NCBI GenBank assembly: GCA_943788425.1 | Contig: CALSQF010000010.1 | Coordinates: 62,001 to 126,000 of the forward strand | DNA: 64,000 nt | Direction: 5' to 3' | Origin: an uncultured Planktomarina sp. | GTDB taxonomy: Bacteria > Pseudomonadota > Alphaproteobacteria > Rhodobacterales > Rhodobacteraceae | Shown here: piece after piece, positions 28,396 through 39,175 of the stretch | Numbering within the stretch: position 1 is the stretch's first letter | How the letters are laid out: every line of letters begins with the position of its first letter | Position numbers and translations under genes: made by a program | The notes under the pieces: generated by a model | Databases searched by the model: none | Seen by the model: the letters and a program-made list of their open reading frames with translations, nothing else | Told to the model about the DNA's origin: nothing

Positions 28396-29319
28396 ATGAC
28401 CGTCGATCTAAAACATGCTTTTGCTCATCCCAGCGCGCGGTCAGAGGCGACAGCTAAGGCACCTTTTGATAGAATTTCTGTGCGCGACTATATCCTCACT
28501 GTGGAAATTGGTGCGTTTCAAGCTGAACGCGGCACCACGCAACGCATTCGTTTTGATGTGGTGGTTGAAGTCCAGCCTTTGAGCGACGAAATCGACGATG
28601 ATGTGGATCGCATCCTGTCGTATGATCGGGTCACAGAGGCTATTGACGCGGCCTTGTCCGAAGAACGGCTGAATTTGCTGGAAACTTTGGCGGAACGTGT
28701 TGCAGAGCGCATATTGCTCGCGCCACAAGCGCAGCGGGTTTTTGTGCGGATTGAAAAACTTGATCGCGGGCCGGGCAATTTGGGCGTTGAGATTGTGCGT
28801 TCAAAGTCACGCGCCGTTGAAACGGACCTTCCGGGGTTGGAAGGGACGCCGCATCCGATTGTTCTGTTTTTGGCAAATACTGTGATCGAAGAGGGGCATT
28901 TAGATGTCTGGCTCTCCGCCGCTGAACATAACACCCGCCCGGTCATTATCTGTGTCGGTATGCCCGATGTGGGAGCGCCGCAGGTGGCGAGGCATCGCAT
29001 GGTGCAGCGCCGCATTGATCTCTTGGCGATTGAACAAAATGCTTGGATTTTTGCCAGTCACGATCCGCGATGTGTGGTTGTGGGTACGAAGACAGAATTG
29101 GATTGGGGCATGCGCCACGATCAGATCAGCCTCTGGGCACCCTCGAAAATTGTTTTGGACGCGGTCGATGGTCCGCCGCCTGAGATGGTCGATATTTCTG
29201 CTCTGGTCGAATGGTTTGCCCAAGAAATGCAGGCGGCGCAGCTGGTGTTTGTCGGCGCCACTCCAACAGGGAATTTGCCTATTGCCCGCCAGGCTCAGGC
29301 AGATCTGGTACGGTTATGA
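28396..29319 (+). CDS. folB: Dihydroneopterin aldolase with extra C-terminal domain
   Basis: Splits dihydroneopterin to 6-hydroxymethyl-dihydropterin and glycolaldehyde in folate synthesis. The first ~130 residues are the FolB domain (VRDYILTVEIGAFQAERGTT, then VRIEKLDRGPGNLGVEI with the catalytic Lys). The remaining ~180 residues form a separate alpha/beta domain of unknown function, longer than free-standing FolB (about 120). This extended form is common in Rhodobacterales as I know it. ATG at 28396 is used; the stop overlaps folP as ATGA. Confidence 0.88.
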   Translation: MTVDLKHAFAHPSARSEATAKAPFDRISVRDYILTVEIGAFQAERGTTQRIRFDVVVEVQPLSDEIDDDVDRILSYDRVTEAIDAALSEERLNLLETLAERVAERILLAPQAQRVFVRIEKLDRGPGNLGVEIVRSKSRAVETDLPGLEGTPHPIVLFLANTVIEEGHLDVWLSAAEHNTRPVIICVGMPDVGAPQVARHRMVQRRIDLLAIEQNAWIFASHDPRCVVVGTKTELDWGMRHDQISLWAPSKIVLDAVDGPPPEMVDISALVEWFAQEMQAAQLVFVGATPTGNLPIARQAQADLVRL

Positions 29320-30308
29320 CACTGTATTATCGGCCTTTGGTCGAAGAGCAGGGCTCGCATGTGCTTGCGGGGGGCTGGTGCCGTTTTTCCAAGGTCGAAG
29401 TTCTGTCGCGGCATGGGAGCGCTGAGTTGATATCAGCTGATGAGGTGCCGCAAGACATCTTGAAACGGCTCACCTCTGTGCGCTCTGATTTGGGCATAAG
29501 CGCTAGCACAAAAGCGCGGCCGCAGATCATGGGTATTTTAAATACTACGCCAGATAGTTTTTCTGATGGTGGGCAATTTGACAGCCGTGCAAGCGCGCGT
29601 ACCCATGCAGTGCGCTTGAAGCAAGAGGGTGCAGATATCATTGATATTGGGGGCGAAAGCACTCGCCCCGGTGCTGATGAAGTTGCCTTGGAGGAAGAGA
29701 TTGCGCGTACCAAGCCCGCCATTCTTGATGTACGGCAGGTGTCGTCTGTCCCATTGTCTATTGACACGCGCAAAGCGCCTGTTGCGGTGGCGGCCTTGGA
29801 TGCGGGTGTTGATTGGATCAATGATGTCTCCGCTTTGAGTTTTGACTGTGAGATGGGGCAAGTGGCGGCCCGCAGCGGCGCGCCATTGTGCCTGATGCAC
29901 GCACCCAGCGACCCCAAAACGATGCAGCAAAACGCGCAATACCAAGATGTTTTGCTTGATGTGTACGATTATTTGGCTGCACGGGTGGATTTTGCGCTGT
30001 CACAGGGCGTGTTGCGACACAATATTATTGTCGATCCCGGCATAGGGTTTGGAAAAACCTTGGAGCACAATTTGGCACTTTTGCGCGGTCTTGCCCTGTT
30101 TCACGGCTTGGGGTGTCCCGTTCTTTTGGGCGCGTCCCGTAAGCGCTTTATTGGGACGATTTCTGGTGCAGAGAAGGCCCAGGACCGCATGGCTGGCTCC
30201 ATTGCTGTGGCCTTGGCTGGCGCTGGGCAAGGCGCGCAGATCTTGCGGGTGCATGATGTGTGCGAAACGGTTCAGGCGCTCAAACTTTGGGCGGCTGTCC
30301 GCGGCTAA
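29316..30308 (+). CDS. folP: Dihydropteroate synthase
   Basis: Joins 6-hydroxymethyl-dihydropterin pyrophosphate to p-aminobenzoate in folate synthesis, the target of sulfonamides. 330 residues: a ~70-residue N-terminal extension, then the barrel with MGILNTTPDSFSDGG, IDIGGESTRPGADE, WINDVSAL, VDPGIGFGKTLEHN and GASRKRFIGT, all complete. It starts within the folB stop (ATGA at 29316). Its 3' end overlaps the convergent broken transporter gene by about 28 bases. A glmM gene, which I would expect next in many relatives, is not present. Confidence 0.95.
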   Translation: MTLYYRPLVEEQGSHVLAGGWCRFSKVEVLSRHGSAELISADEVPQDILKRLTSVRSDLGISASTKARPQIMGILNTTPDSFSDGGQFDSRASARTHAVRLKQEGADIIDIGGESTRPGADEVALEEEIARTKPAILDVRQVSSVPLSIDTRKAPVAVAALDAGVDWINDVSALSFDCEMGQVAARSGAPLCLMHAPSDPKTMQQNAQYQDVLLDVYDYLAARVDFALSQGVLRHNIIVDPGIGFGKTLEHNLALLRGLALFHGLGCPVLLGASRKRFIGTISGAEKAQDRMAGSIAVALAGAGQGAQILRVHDVCETVQALKLWAAVRG

Positions 30309-31201
30309 AGATGTGGCGCAAGACACCCGCTTGAATGATTGCCACTCCCAATAAGATTAAGGCCAAAGCGACAAAGAGTGTGGCTGGAAGGGTTTCCCCC
30401 AGGAAGAGGCTGCCAGCGAGCACGGACCAGACGGGGACTTGGTAATTTGTGAGCGTCATGAACGACGGACCGGCGCTGCGGATCAGGGCAACTTTGATGA
30501 TGAAGGCCAATGCGGTAGAAACAAGGCCCAGGTATCCAATGGCGAGTAGACCTGGGAGGCTGGGCAGCTTGGGCAGGCCTTCGATAAGCAGCGCGATTGG
30601 CAGTAAGAACACAGCGGCCAAAATGAGTGAGCCGGTGGAGAGCGCCAGCTCATTAATGGGTGGGCATTGTCGCGTGGCGATGGAACCGCAGGCATAGCAA
30701 AAAGCGGCCCCCACGCAGGCGAAACGCGCTAGAGTCTCCACGGGGCCCTCTGCTACGCCAAGTCCGCTTGTGCCGATCAGTAACATTGCGCCCAAAAAGC
30801 CAACCCCAAAGCCGATGAGTTTGCGTAAAAAAATCCGCTCGCCTGGTAAAAAAATGTGCCAGCGGCAAAATAAAAATTGGCAACGCCGCCATGGTCATGC
30901 CGGCGTAGGCGGAGGGCACATGTTGTTGGCCCCAACTGAGCAGCGCGAAGGGGATTGCACTGGACAGCAGCCCAACCAAAAGAACAAAGCGCCAGACGGC
31001 GATATTTTTGAAACTGTGCAAGGCAATACCGCGCCAATGCATCAGGCAAAAGAGTGCGATGGCGCCGATGCTGATCCGCCCGGCGGCAAGGGTCAGCGGT
31101 TCGAAGTCACGCAATGCGATGCGCACCACCATAAAGGCTCCGACCCAAATCATTGCTATGAAGGCAATGCGAAGCCAGTTGATCACTCCGGGAGATGTCA
31201 T
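30280..31201 (-). pseudogene. DMT-family (EamA) transporter with a single frameshift
   Basis: Two overlapping frames together encode one EamA transporter of about 305 residues: the N-terminal half from ATG 31201 (MTSPGVINWLRIAFIAMIWV) to the helix ending LPLAHFF, and the C-terminal half (GAMLLIGTSGLG onwards, to 30280). They join at the 7-A run 30848-30854; one more base there would restore LPLAHFFLPGERIFLRKLIG. The run makes a sequencing error or a recent slip equally possible. If real, the gene is dead. Convergent with folP, with overlapping ends. Confidence 0.8.
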
Positions 31202-31230
31202 GGACGTACTTTCACAGAGGCAAAAGAAAA

Positions 31231-31255
31231 GGGCCCGGCCAGTCGTGCCGAGCCC
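31231..31255 (-). terminator. Rho-independent terminator after ilvC
   Basis: Read on the minus strand, a 9-bp stem (GGGCTCGGC / GCCGGGCCC, one wobble pair) with a 7-base loop is followed by TTTTCTTTT, 36-60 bases beyond the ilvC stop. It separates ilvC from the broken transporter on the same strand. Confidence 0.75.
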
Positions 31256-31290
31256 CCAAAGTCTAATGTGAGCCATAGCTCACCACAAGA

Positions 31291-32325
<1,035 letters not shown>

Positions 32326-32422
32326 TCATAGTTGGGATTTCTGGGGCCTGTCTATCAGTTTGAACGGTGTAATAAAGGATATATTTTGACAAATTAAAAG
32401 CAATTATAACGGTTTTCATTCG

Positions 32423-32440
32423 TCATATTTTAATATATGA
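32423..32440. promoter_or_regulatory. AT-rich dyad in ilvC / Lrp divergent region
   Basis: TCATAT-tttaat-ATATGA is an inverted repeat with perfect 6-bp arms, 8 bases before the first Lrp gene start, in an AT-rich gap shared with ilvC. Lrp proteins favour such AT-rich dyads, so this may be an operator for autoregulation. It could also be part of the promoter only. Confidence 0.35.
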
Positions 32441-32447
32441 AAATTTC

Positions 32448-32903
32448 ATGCTTGATGATCTTGATCGACGCATTTTGCGGTTTTTACAATCTGACCCTAC
32501 AGCACCGCTATCGGAGCTGGCGGAACGCTGCCAATCTCAGCCGGCCACTGTGGCGCGCCGGTTGGATCGGTTGAAGGGATTAGGCGTGTTGCGCGGTTTG
32601 CACGCGGTGATTGATTGGGCGGTTTTGGGGTATGGGGTTGAGGTCAGCCTGCGCTTTACTTTGGACAAAACAAATTCAAAGGCTTTTGATGAGTTTCTGG
32701 CCGCAGCGCGCCGGATCAAACAAGTGATCGCCATACAAACCTTTTCGGGCCGCGTGGATGTGCGTCTTTCGGTGATTGCGAAAGACATGCCAGATTATCA
32801 AAAACTGTATCGCAGTGAGATTCTCAATCTGCCACATATCGCGGAGCTTGAGGCATTGATGCATGTGGCGACGCTGAAAACCGCGGAAGCTCTGCCCCTA
32901 TGA
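32448..32903 (+). CDS. Lrp/AsnC-family regulator (first of tandem pair)
   Basis: A 151-residue regulator with an N-terminal helix-turn-helix (LDDLDRRILRFLQSDPTAPL, then CQSQPATVARRLDRLK) and a C-terminal RAM domain that usually senses amino acids. It is followed with an ATGA overlap by a second, diverged Lrp gene, suggesting a hetero-oligomeric pair. Divergent from ilvC, so branched-chain amino acid sensing is a fair guess. No ligand can be read from the sequence. Confidence 0.88.
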   Translation: MLDDLDRRILRFLQSDPTAPLSELAERCQSQPATVARRLDRLKGLGVLRGLHAVIDWAVLGYGVEVSLRFTLDKTNSKAFDEFLAAARRIKQVIAIQTFSGRVDVRLSVIAKDMPDYQKLYRSEILNLPHIAELEALMHVATLKTAEALPL

Positions 32904-33355
32904 GTGCCTGGGATGACAAGGATTTTGCGCTTCTGCGGGCTTTGTCGCGGGATGCCACCCAATCGGCAGGTGTTTTGGGCCGTCAATTGGGATTGAGTCA
33001 GCCGGCCACCTGGCGGCGCATTAAGCGGTTGCAGGCTGCGGGGGTTCTGGCCGGTCGTCGGGTGGATCTAAATGTCGAGGCATTAGGATTCGGGGTCACG
33101 GTTTTTTTGGGCGTAAAACTGGCCACGCGCGGGCAGGTCAGCCTTGAGGATTTTGAACGTGCCGTCACGGCCATCCCGGAGGTGCAAACCGTTCAGCATG
33201 TGCTCGGGCGCTATGATTACCGCTTGCGGGTTGTGGCGCGGGATATTTCGGACTTTGAGCGGGTCCTGCGCCACCGCATTATGACCGTGCGCGGTATCGG
33301 TGATGTGGAGGCGAATGTGCTTTTGAGTGAAGAACGTCTGCTTGGCCCACTTTAG
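32900..33355 (+). CDS. Lrp/AsnC-family regulator (second of tandem pair)
   Basis: A second 151-residue Lrp/AsnC protein (MSAWDDKDFALLRALSRDAT; helix-turn-helix GLSQPATWRRIKRLQ). It starts inside the stop codon of the first, so the two are made in a coupled way. Identity between them is low by eye, so this is not a recent duplication. The next gene, a class V aminotransferase 74 bases downstream, may be under their control. Confidence 0.88.
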   Translation: MSAWDDKDFALLRALSRDATQSAGVLGRQLGLSQPATWRRIKRLQAAGVLAGRRVDLNVEALGFGVTVFLGVKLATRGQVSLEDFERAVTAIPEVQTVQHVLGRYDYRLRVVARDISDFERVLRHRIMTVRGIGDVEANVLLSEERLLGPL

Positions 33356-33429
33356 ATGCATACCAAGATAGACCGTGCATCCTGTGGCCAAGCTTTTTAT
33401 ACTACCACAACCTTAAAGGAGATGCCGAA

Positions 33430-34563
33430 ATGACCGCTTTGCTTGATACCGTAGATCCAGATGGCCTGCTTGAATATTCTGTTGTGTTTACAGATCGCTC
33501 GCTCAACCATATGAGTGCGAAATTTCAAGGTGTGATGCGTGATATCTCATCCATTCTGAAAGAGGTGTATTCTGCCGATGGCGTCGCTGTGATTCCCGGT
33601 GGCGGTACCTATGGGATGGAAGCGGTTGCGCGGCAGATTGCTGTGGGCAAAAATGTTATGGTGCTGCGCAATGGATGGTTTTCCTATCGCTGGACCCAGA
33701 TTTTTGAAGCCGGCTCAATTCCTGCCAGCGAAACGATCATGAAGGCCCGGCGGGTGGGCAATGGCGTGCAGGCAGCCTTTGCCCCTGCGCCGATCGATGA
33801 GGTTGTGGCCAAGATTTTGTCGGATCAACCTGATGTCGTTTTTGCACCGCATGTCGAGACCTCAGCGGGTTTGATCTTGCCAGATGACTACCTCAAAGCG
33901 GTCTCCGATGCGGTGCATAGTTACGGCGGATTGTTCGTTCTGGATTGTATCGCCTCAGGCTGTGCTTGGGTGGACATGCGCGCTGTAGGCGTTGATTTCT
34001 TGATTTCCGCGCCTCAAAAGGGGTGGTCAGCTTCACCATCTGCGGGATTGGTCATGCTGTCTGAGGCCGGTATCGCAGCGGTTAAGGCCAGCCAGTCCAA
34101 CAGCTTTGCCGCGGATCTGGGCAAGTGGTTGTCCATTATGGAGACCTATGAAGCCGGTGGTCATGCATATCACGCCACAATGCCAACCGATGCTTTGATC
34201 GGGTTTCGCGATACAATGCTCGAAACCAAGGATTACGGTTTTGGCAAATTGGCCGATGCTCAATGGGAGCAAGGTAATCGGGTGCGTGCAGTCCTGGCGG
34301 AACGCGGCATTGCCTCCGTTGCCGCTGATGGATTTGGCGCCCCCGGTGTCGTTGTGAGTTTTGCAAGCAGCCCAGAGATGCAATCTGGCAAACCTTTTGC
34401 CGCGCTTGGTATGCAGATCGCAGCCGGCGTGCCGCTGCAATGCGACGAGGGCCCGGAGTATCGCAGTTTCCGTCTTGGATTGTTTGGCCTTGACAAGCTC
34501 TATGATGTAGACGCCAGCGTGGCGCGTTTAGAGCAGGCTTTGGATCAAGTCCTCGCCGCGTAA
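33430..34563 (+). CDS. Class V PLP-dependent aminotransferase
   Basis: A 377-residue fold-type I enzyme with the PLP lysine at K197 in SAPQKGWSASPSAGLVMLS and the GGGTYGMEAVARQI phosphate-binding region. The group includes serine-glyoxylate, alanine-glyoxylate and related transaminases. The sequence does not single out one substrate. A good site (AAAGGAG) precedes the ATG. Directly downstream of the Lrp pair on the same strand and convergent with the UbiH-like gene. Confidence 0.85.
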   Translation: MTALLDTVDPDGLLEYSVVFTDRSLNHMSAKFQGVMRDISSILKEVYSADGVAVIPGGGTYGMEAVARQIAVGKNVMVLRNGWFSYRWTQIFEAGSIPASETIMKARRVGNGVQAAFAPAPIDEVVAKILSDQPDVVFAPHVETSAGLILPDDYLKAVSDAVHSYGGLFVLDCIASGCAWVDMRAVGVDFLISAPQKGWSASPSAGLVMLSEAGIAAVKASQSNSFAADLGKWLSIMETYEAGGHAYHATMPTDALIGFRDTMLETKDYGFGKLADAQWEQGNRVRAVLAERGIASVAADGFGAPGVVVSFASSPEMQSGKPFAALGMQIAAGVPLQCDEGPEYRSFRLGLFGLDKLYDVDASVARLEQALDQVLAA

Positions 34564-34570
34564 GCCCGCG

Positions 34571-35758
34571 CTAGCGGATACCCAGCCCCAACTGCATGAG
34601 CTGGCGGCGTAGGGGTGTGATCCGGTGGATCGCGTCCAGCCCCAAGGCCCTGGCCTTGGTGGCGATGGGGCCCTCGGCCTTGGAGGAGCGGTTCAGCGCC
34701 CCGACGCCGATCACCCGTGATTGCGCAATTGGCCGGCGGGCTTGATGGTAACGCTTCAGCATATCAGCCTCACCAATCTGCGCCGGTGCGGCCCTGGCAA
34801 GATCAAGCAGTGCCTCAATATCTCCTAAGCTCAGGTTCAAGCCCTGCGCACCAATCGGCGGCACCACATGCGCGGCTTCTGCAATGAAAGCGGTGCGCTC
34901 GGCAAAAAAATGATCAGACAATTGGCTGATGATCGGCCAGGCGGTGCGCGCAGTGATCAACTCCAGTTGTCCCAAAACACCGGCGGAACGCTCGGTTATG
35001 GCCGCATTGAAGGCCTCTATGGGTTGGCATTGCATCTCTTTTATCGCGCTGACGCGGTCCATCCACACCACAGCGGAGGAGGGTTTGCCGTTGCAATCGG
35101 GCAGGGGCACTAAGGTAAAAGGCCCGCCCGCTTTATGAACCTCTGTCGAGATGTTTTCATGCAGTATGTCGTGGTTCACTGCAAAACTTAATGCCAATTG
35201 ACCAAAATCTGTGCGTTTTGCGCGGATATTTGCAGCGCGCCGAATGGGGCTGTCTCGGCCGTCGGCCGCAATCAGCATTTTGCAACAGACACGTTCTGAA
35301 GAGCTCAGAGTGACGCGCGCTTCGGTGCTGCGCGTTTGACTGCCGATTGTCGAAACACCGGGCTGAAAGTCGACATTCGGTAGGGCGCCCAACCGTGTCA
35401 AAAGCCCCTCGCGCATGTCCCAATTTCCCAGATTCCAGCCAAATGGCGCATCTGAAATATCGGCTGCGTTAAAATCCTTACGGACCAATGCCTCCCCGGC
35501 TGCATCCACAATGCGCATGATCTGAAGCGGTGCGCTGCGGTCTGCCACCAAAGGCCAAAGACTAATTTGCTGCAAAAAAGCTTGCGCGGGTTGCAAATAG
35601 GCGGTGGTGCGGAGATCGGCGCCTTGGTGGCTTCCGTCGGTGACAGGAGCCGTGGGATCGACGCAAAGAACCTCGAACCCAGACTCGCCAAAGGCAACAG
35701 CGGCGGTCAGCCCGGCGATGCCGCCGCCAGAGATGATAATGTCTTTATATATGGCCAT
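34571..35758 (-). CDS. UbiH/VisC-type FAD-dependent monooxygenase
   Basis: A 395-residue flavin hydroxylase, probably acting on the ubiquinone ring. Motifs: FAD-binding IISGGGIAGLTAAVAF at the N-terminus, the second motif AADGRDSPIRRAANI, and the C-terminal AHVVPPIGAQGLNLSLGDIE. The ATG at 35758 gives the correct start MAIYKDIIISGG; the longer frame upstream is the antisense of the neighbour. The gene overlaps the 3' end of the HAD nucleotidase gene by 14 bases, an odd overlap that implies coupled expression. Which ring position it hydroxylates is not evident. Confidence 0.85.
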   Translation of the reverse strand: MAIYKDIIISGGGIAGLTAAVAFGESGFEVLCVDPTAPVTDGSHQGADLRTTAYLQPAQAFLQQISLWPLVADRSAPLQIMRIVDAAGEALVRKDFNAADISDAPFGWNLGNWDMREGLLTRLGALPNVDFQPGVSTIGSQTRSTEARVTLSSSERVCCKMLIAADGRDSPIRRAANIRAKRTDFGQLALSFAVNHDILHENISTEVHKAGGPFTLVPLPDCNGKPSSAVVWMDRVSAIKEMQCQPIEAFNAAITERSAGVLGQLELITARTAWPIISQLSDHFFAERTAFIAEAAHVVPPIGAQGLNLSLGDIEALLDLARAAPAQIGEADMLKRYHQARRPIAQSRVIGVGALNRSSKAEGPIATKARALGLDAIHRITPLRRQLMQLGLGIR

Positions 35759-36443
35759 AAGTTTTATGTAATCTGCCGCTTGGCTTTGAAAAGCAAGCTG
35801 CGACCAATTGCGACAAGAAGGCCTCCAAATCCTGATGCGCGGCGTCGACGTAATCAGGCGCGACCGTGTTTGACGAGATGTAGACCGTCCGCATCCCAAG
35901 GCCTGCGGGCACCTGCAAATTGCGGGAGTCATCCTCAAACATAGCGGCGGAATGCGGGGTCACTGCCGCGCGCGCAAAGACCTCCGCGAAGGCCTCAGCA
36001 TGGGGTTTGGGCCGATAACTTGCGTGCTCTATACCGTAGACGGCATCAAAATTTTGCTCCAAGCCACGGGCTTGCAATACCCGGCGTGCATAGGGTTCCG
36101 TGCCATTGGTATAGACAATTTTCCGACCCGGCAGGGCGGAGATCAGCGATGAAAGCTCTGCCGAATGCGGCAATGGTGAAAAATCTATGTCATGGACAAA
36201 ATGCAAAAATGCCTCGGGTGGCATAGCGTGCTGGTCCATCATTCCCGCTAGGGTTGTTCCGTGACTGCGCCAGTACTGCGCGCGGAACACATCCGCCTCT
36301 TCAAGGCTAACATTCAGAAAATCAGAGACAAAAAGGCGCATTTTTTCTTCAATCTGATCAAAAAGCCGGACCTTGTGCGGGTAAAGCGTATTGTCGAGAT
36401 CAAAGATCCAAGTGTCGATATGTGAAAACTGGTCAAAATCCAT
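35745..36443 (-). CDS. Pyrimidine 5'-nucleotidase, HAD superfamily
   Basis: A 232-residue HAD phosphatase with motif I at 15-19 (FDLDNTLYPH, D15 and D17), motif II (KIVYTNGTEPYARRV) and motif IV (AMFEDDSRNL). The family (SDT1/pyrimidine 5'-nucleotidase type) dephosphorylates UMP or CMP-like nucleotides. The ATG at 36443 (MDFDQFSHIDTWIFD) is used. It overlaps the downstream UbiH-like gene and is divergent from a GntR regulator. Confidence 0.85.
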   Translation of the reverse strand: MDFDQFSHIDTWIFDLDNTLYPHKVRLFDQIEEKMRLFVSDFLNVSLEEADVFRAQYWRSHGTTLAGMMDQHAMPPEAFLHFVHDIDFSPLPHSAELSSLISALPGRKIVYTNGTEPYARRVLQARGLEQNFDAVYGIEHASYRPKPHAEAFAEVFARAAVTPHSAAMFEDDSRNLQVPAGLGMRTVYISSNTVAPDYVDAAHQDLEAFLSQLVAACFSKPSGRLHKTYGHI

Positions 36444-36547
36444 GGGGCAATTGGTACCAAATAGCGCGGCAGGTTCAATGCCGAAACGCTTGCGAGGCGC
36501 GGCCAGCTCGCCCATAGTTGACGAAAGGATCGATAAGGAGCCTATTT

Positions 36548-37204
36548 ATGCTAGAAACATCTGCATCCCGACCCGTTCAAGGGGACGCTTATGGATTGAT
36601 TTTGGAGGCGATTGACGTGGGCATCTACAAGCCCGGCAGTCGCTTGGTTGAAAGTGAATTGGCCGAACGTTTTGGCGTGTCACGCACACCTATCCGCGAG
36701 GCGCTGCAAAGGCTGGAGACGCAGAGCCTTTTGACCCGTGATGGCCGGAGTTTGATTGTTGCCTCTTTGGATCACAATCAAATGGCTGAGCTCTATGTGG
36801 TGCGCACAGAACTTGAGGGGCTGGCGGCACGTTTGGCGGCGCAACATGCGTCGGTTGAAGAGATCAATGTGCTGCAACAAATGATTGATGCGGACCGCGA
36901 GCGGGTGTCGGATGCCGCCGCTTTGGCGCGCTCGAATAAGAGGTTTCACAAGCAATTGCATTTGGCGTCGCACAACCGGTTTTTGGTGCAACAGCTGGAT
37001 TTGGTTTATCGCTCCATGGCGCTCCTTGCGACGACCTCCCTTGCCGTCGAGGGGCGGGGACCTGTGGCCTTGGACGAGCATCAGGCGATTGTTTTGGCAA
37101 TTTCGAATCGGGATGGGCCGGCGGCCTATGAGGCGGTGAAGCAGCATTTGAGCGAGGCCTTCGTCACCCGCCTGAAACATGATGCGGGCGCTCAGGCCTG
37201 GTAA
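36548..37204 (+). CDS. GntR-family (FadR subfamily) regulator
   Basis: A 218-residue transcription factor: N-terminal winged helix (SELAERFGVSRTPIREALQR) and an all-helical FCD ligand domain with the metal-binding His pattern (RFHKQLHLASHN). AAGGAG lies 8 bases before the ATG at 36548. The FadR subfamily binds organic acids. Its target is not clear; the divergent HAD nucleotidase gene is the nearest candidate. The downstream glycosyltransferase is broken. Confidence 0.85.
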   Translation: MLETSASRPVQGDAYGLILEAIDVGIYKPGSRLVESELAERFGVSRTPIREALQRLETQSLLTRDGRSLIVASLDHNQMAELYVVRTELEGLAARLAAQHASVEEINVLQQMIDADRERVSDAAALARSNKRFHKQLHLASHNRFLVQQLDLVYRSMALLATTSLAVEGRGPVALDEHQAIVLAISNRDGPAAYEAVKQHLSEAFVTRLKHDAGAQAW

Positions 37205-37268
37205 GAGGTGGGGCCGGAGCAGTGGCAAGCGATATGCTATGGGCGGTTTTGTCCCAATAAAAGGGTTT

Positions 37269-39104
37269 CTAGAGCAATTTTAGGAAGCCTTTATAGGCGG
37301 CCATAGATTGTAGGCGGCCATAGATCCCAGCGGGAGATAGAAATGCAGGCTGGGCACCCATTTGAGCAAATGGCGGTGTTTGGCTTGATTGCAGTCCAGC
37401 AAGCCAAATATGATGTCGATGACCTCGGACATTAAATAAATCCCGCCCAAAGTGTAGAAGGCCCAGCTCGGCATGAAGCCCGTCAGGGGATGGGGCAGAG
37501 CAAGAAAGGCCAGCCAGAAGGTCCAAAGCACTGGGGCCAATAAAAATTTTGACAGTGTTCCTGCGAAGAGCAATTGTACACCGAAAAACTGCCAAAGACC
37601 CAGGTCCCGCAGGAGGGTTTTCGGCGCGCGCATGTGCACCGCCCAGGTGAGCGCATAGCCTTTGAGCCAGCGGCTGCGTTGGCGCATCCACGGCCAGCCA
37701 CGGGCAATTGGCCTCCGCAAGGGTGACGGTGGGCAAGAGCTCTGTGTGATAGCCGAAACGTGTTAGGCGAATGCCAAGATTTGCATCTTCCGTGACGTTA
37801 TGCGCGTCCCAACCACCGAGCTCTTCAAGGATATGCTGGCGAAAAAACAGGGTCGTTCCACTGAGTGGCACGGGGAGCTTGAGCCGCGCAAGACCCGGTA
37901 GCACAATGTGAAACCAAGTGGCATATTCGATGGTGAAACAGCGTGACAACCAATTGGAGCGCGAATTGTAGAAATCCAAAGAGCCCTGAACGCAGGCCAA
38001 TTTCTCGTCGCTTTCCGCAAAATGGCGGGCCACTTTGCGCAGTTGGCCCGGTTCGGGGGCATCTTCGGCATCATAGACGCCAATGATCGACCCTCGGCAG
38101 TGATCCAAGGTGTTTGAGTGCCCTCGGCTTTGTTTTGATGGACCCGTTTGGCACATTTATCGCGGTGATCCACGGCGGAAGTTTGATGCCAGCGAGGGTC
38201 TTGGCTGTGCTTATGTCATCGCGTTCCATCACCAAAATCACCTGTAGCAGATTTTTTGGATAGTCGAGTTGGCGCAGATGCGTGAGCAGATGGCTCATCA
38301 TTGCGCATTTTTTGAACAGGGGCACCATGATGGATATTTCGGGCAGGGGTGCATCGGTTGTGCGGCCCCTATATTTAAGACTGGCCAGTGCTCCGTGATG
38401 TAAAAACAGCATCGCGGTGGCGAGTTTCAGCGCCATATTGGCGATCAAAGTGAGGGTTCCCCAAAGGGCGAAGACCAAAAATGTAATAGCAGGAGCGAAG
38501 GCACCCGTCAGGGCAACCAGCGCGATCAAGCTGCACAAGGCAACATGTAAGATTTTGAAATTCAGATCGTGGGAGCTTTCACGCGCGGCAACGCGGTGTT
38601 CGGCCCGATGGATAAGCGCCGCTTCTTCGGTGGTGGTGATGTAGGGTCCCATTTGATCCGGGCAGGTAAAGGCGCGGCGCAGTGGGCCAAATATTTGGCG
38701 CAAATAGGATTGGTTTTCATCAAATGATTGGGCCGATCGGTCAAGATGATAGTCACATCTGCACTCAGGCGCCAAGGCAACACACCCATTTGCAGGGCGT
38801 TGGCCGGACCAAGAATTTTGAGCAAATCTGGGTTTGGTGGGAAATAGGTGAGATCGATATAACCCTCGCCCAAACGTTCCGCTTGCAAATGCGCCAAGCT
38901 GGTCGCGTCAATGAGGCCAAGGGAAATCAATGTGTCGCTCTCAGAGGAGTTGCCATCCATATCGCGGTTTTGCAATTGCAGATAAGCCGCGGGGGGCAGC
39001 AGGTTCGCTTCAGTCAGGAACTCCAGCAAATCTGACGGATCCCAATGACTCGTGCGGGGGGGGTGCAATGCGCCGGTGGGGGACGAAGGAGTATTGTAAT
39101 TCAA
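37269..39104 (-). pseudogene. Family 2 glycosyltransferase, broken by frameshifts and a 17-bp duplication
   Basis: In one intact copy this would be a membrane glycosyltransferase of roughly 610 residues: an N-terminal GSPII_E-like domain (ATG 39104, MNYNTPSSPTGALHP), a pair of membrane helices (ALCSLIALVALTGAFAPAIT), a GT2 domain (YDAEDAPEPGQLRKV with the DxD-like motif, then ANCPWPWMRQRSRWLKGYAL type QxxRW) and further helices. The reading frame changes near 38730, near 38110 and near 37705. At the end a 17-bp tandem repeat (37292-37325) shifts the frame once more. At least four lesions make it clearly a dead gene. Confidence 0.85.
37292..37325. repeat. 17-bp tandem duplication in the glycosyltransferase pseudogene
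   Basis: Two adjacent 17-base units, TATAGGCGGCCATAGAT and TGTAGGCGGCCATAGAT, differ by one base. Removing one unit restores the frame to the ending SMAAYKGFLKLL. This looks like a replication slip. Confidence 0.85.
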
Positions 39105-39175
39105 AGTAACCTTCCCTTAAGCTGCGATTGGTTGCGACAGTTTGAGGGCTGGATGTTAAGGTAAGGTTTAAGATC

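Noticed and set aside
30848..30854. Programmed ribosomal frameshift in the DMT transporter
   Set aside because: There is no slippery heptamer of the usual type with a downstream stem, and this family is not known to use frameshifting; mutation or error is simpler.
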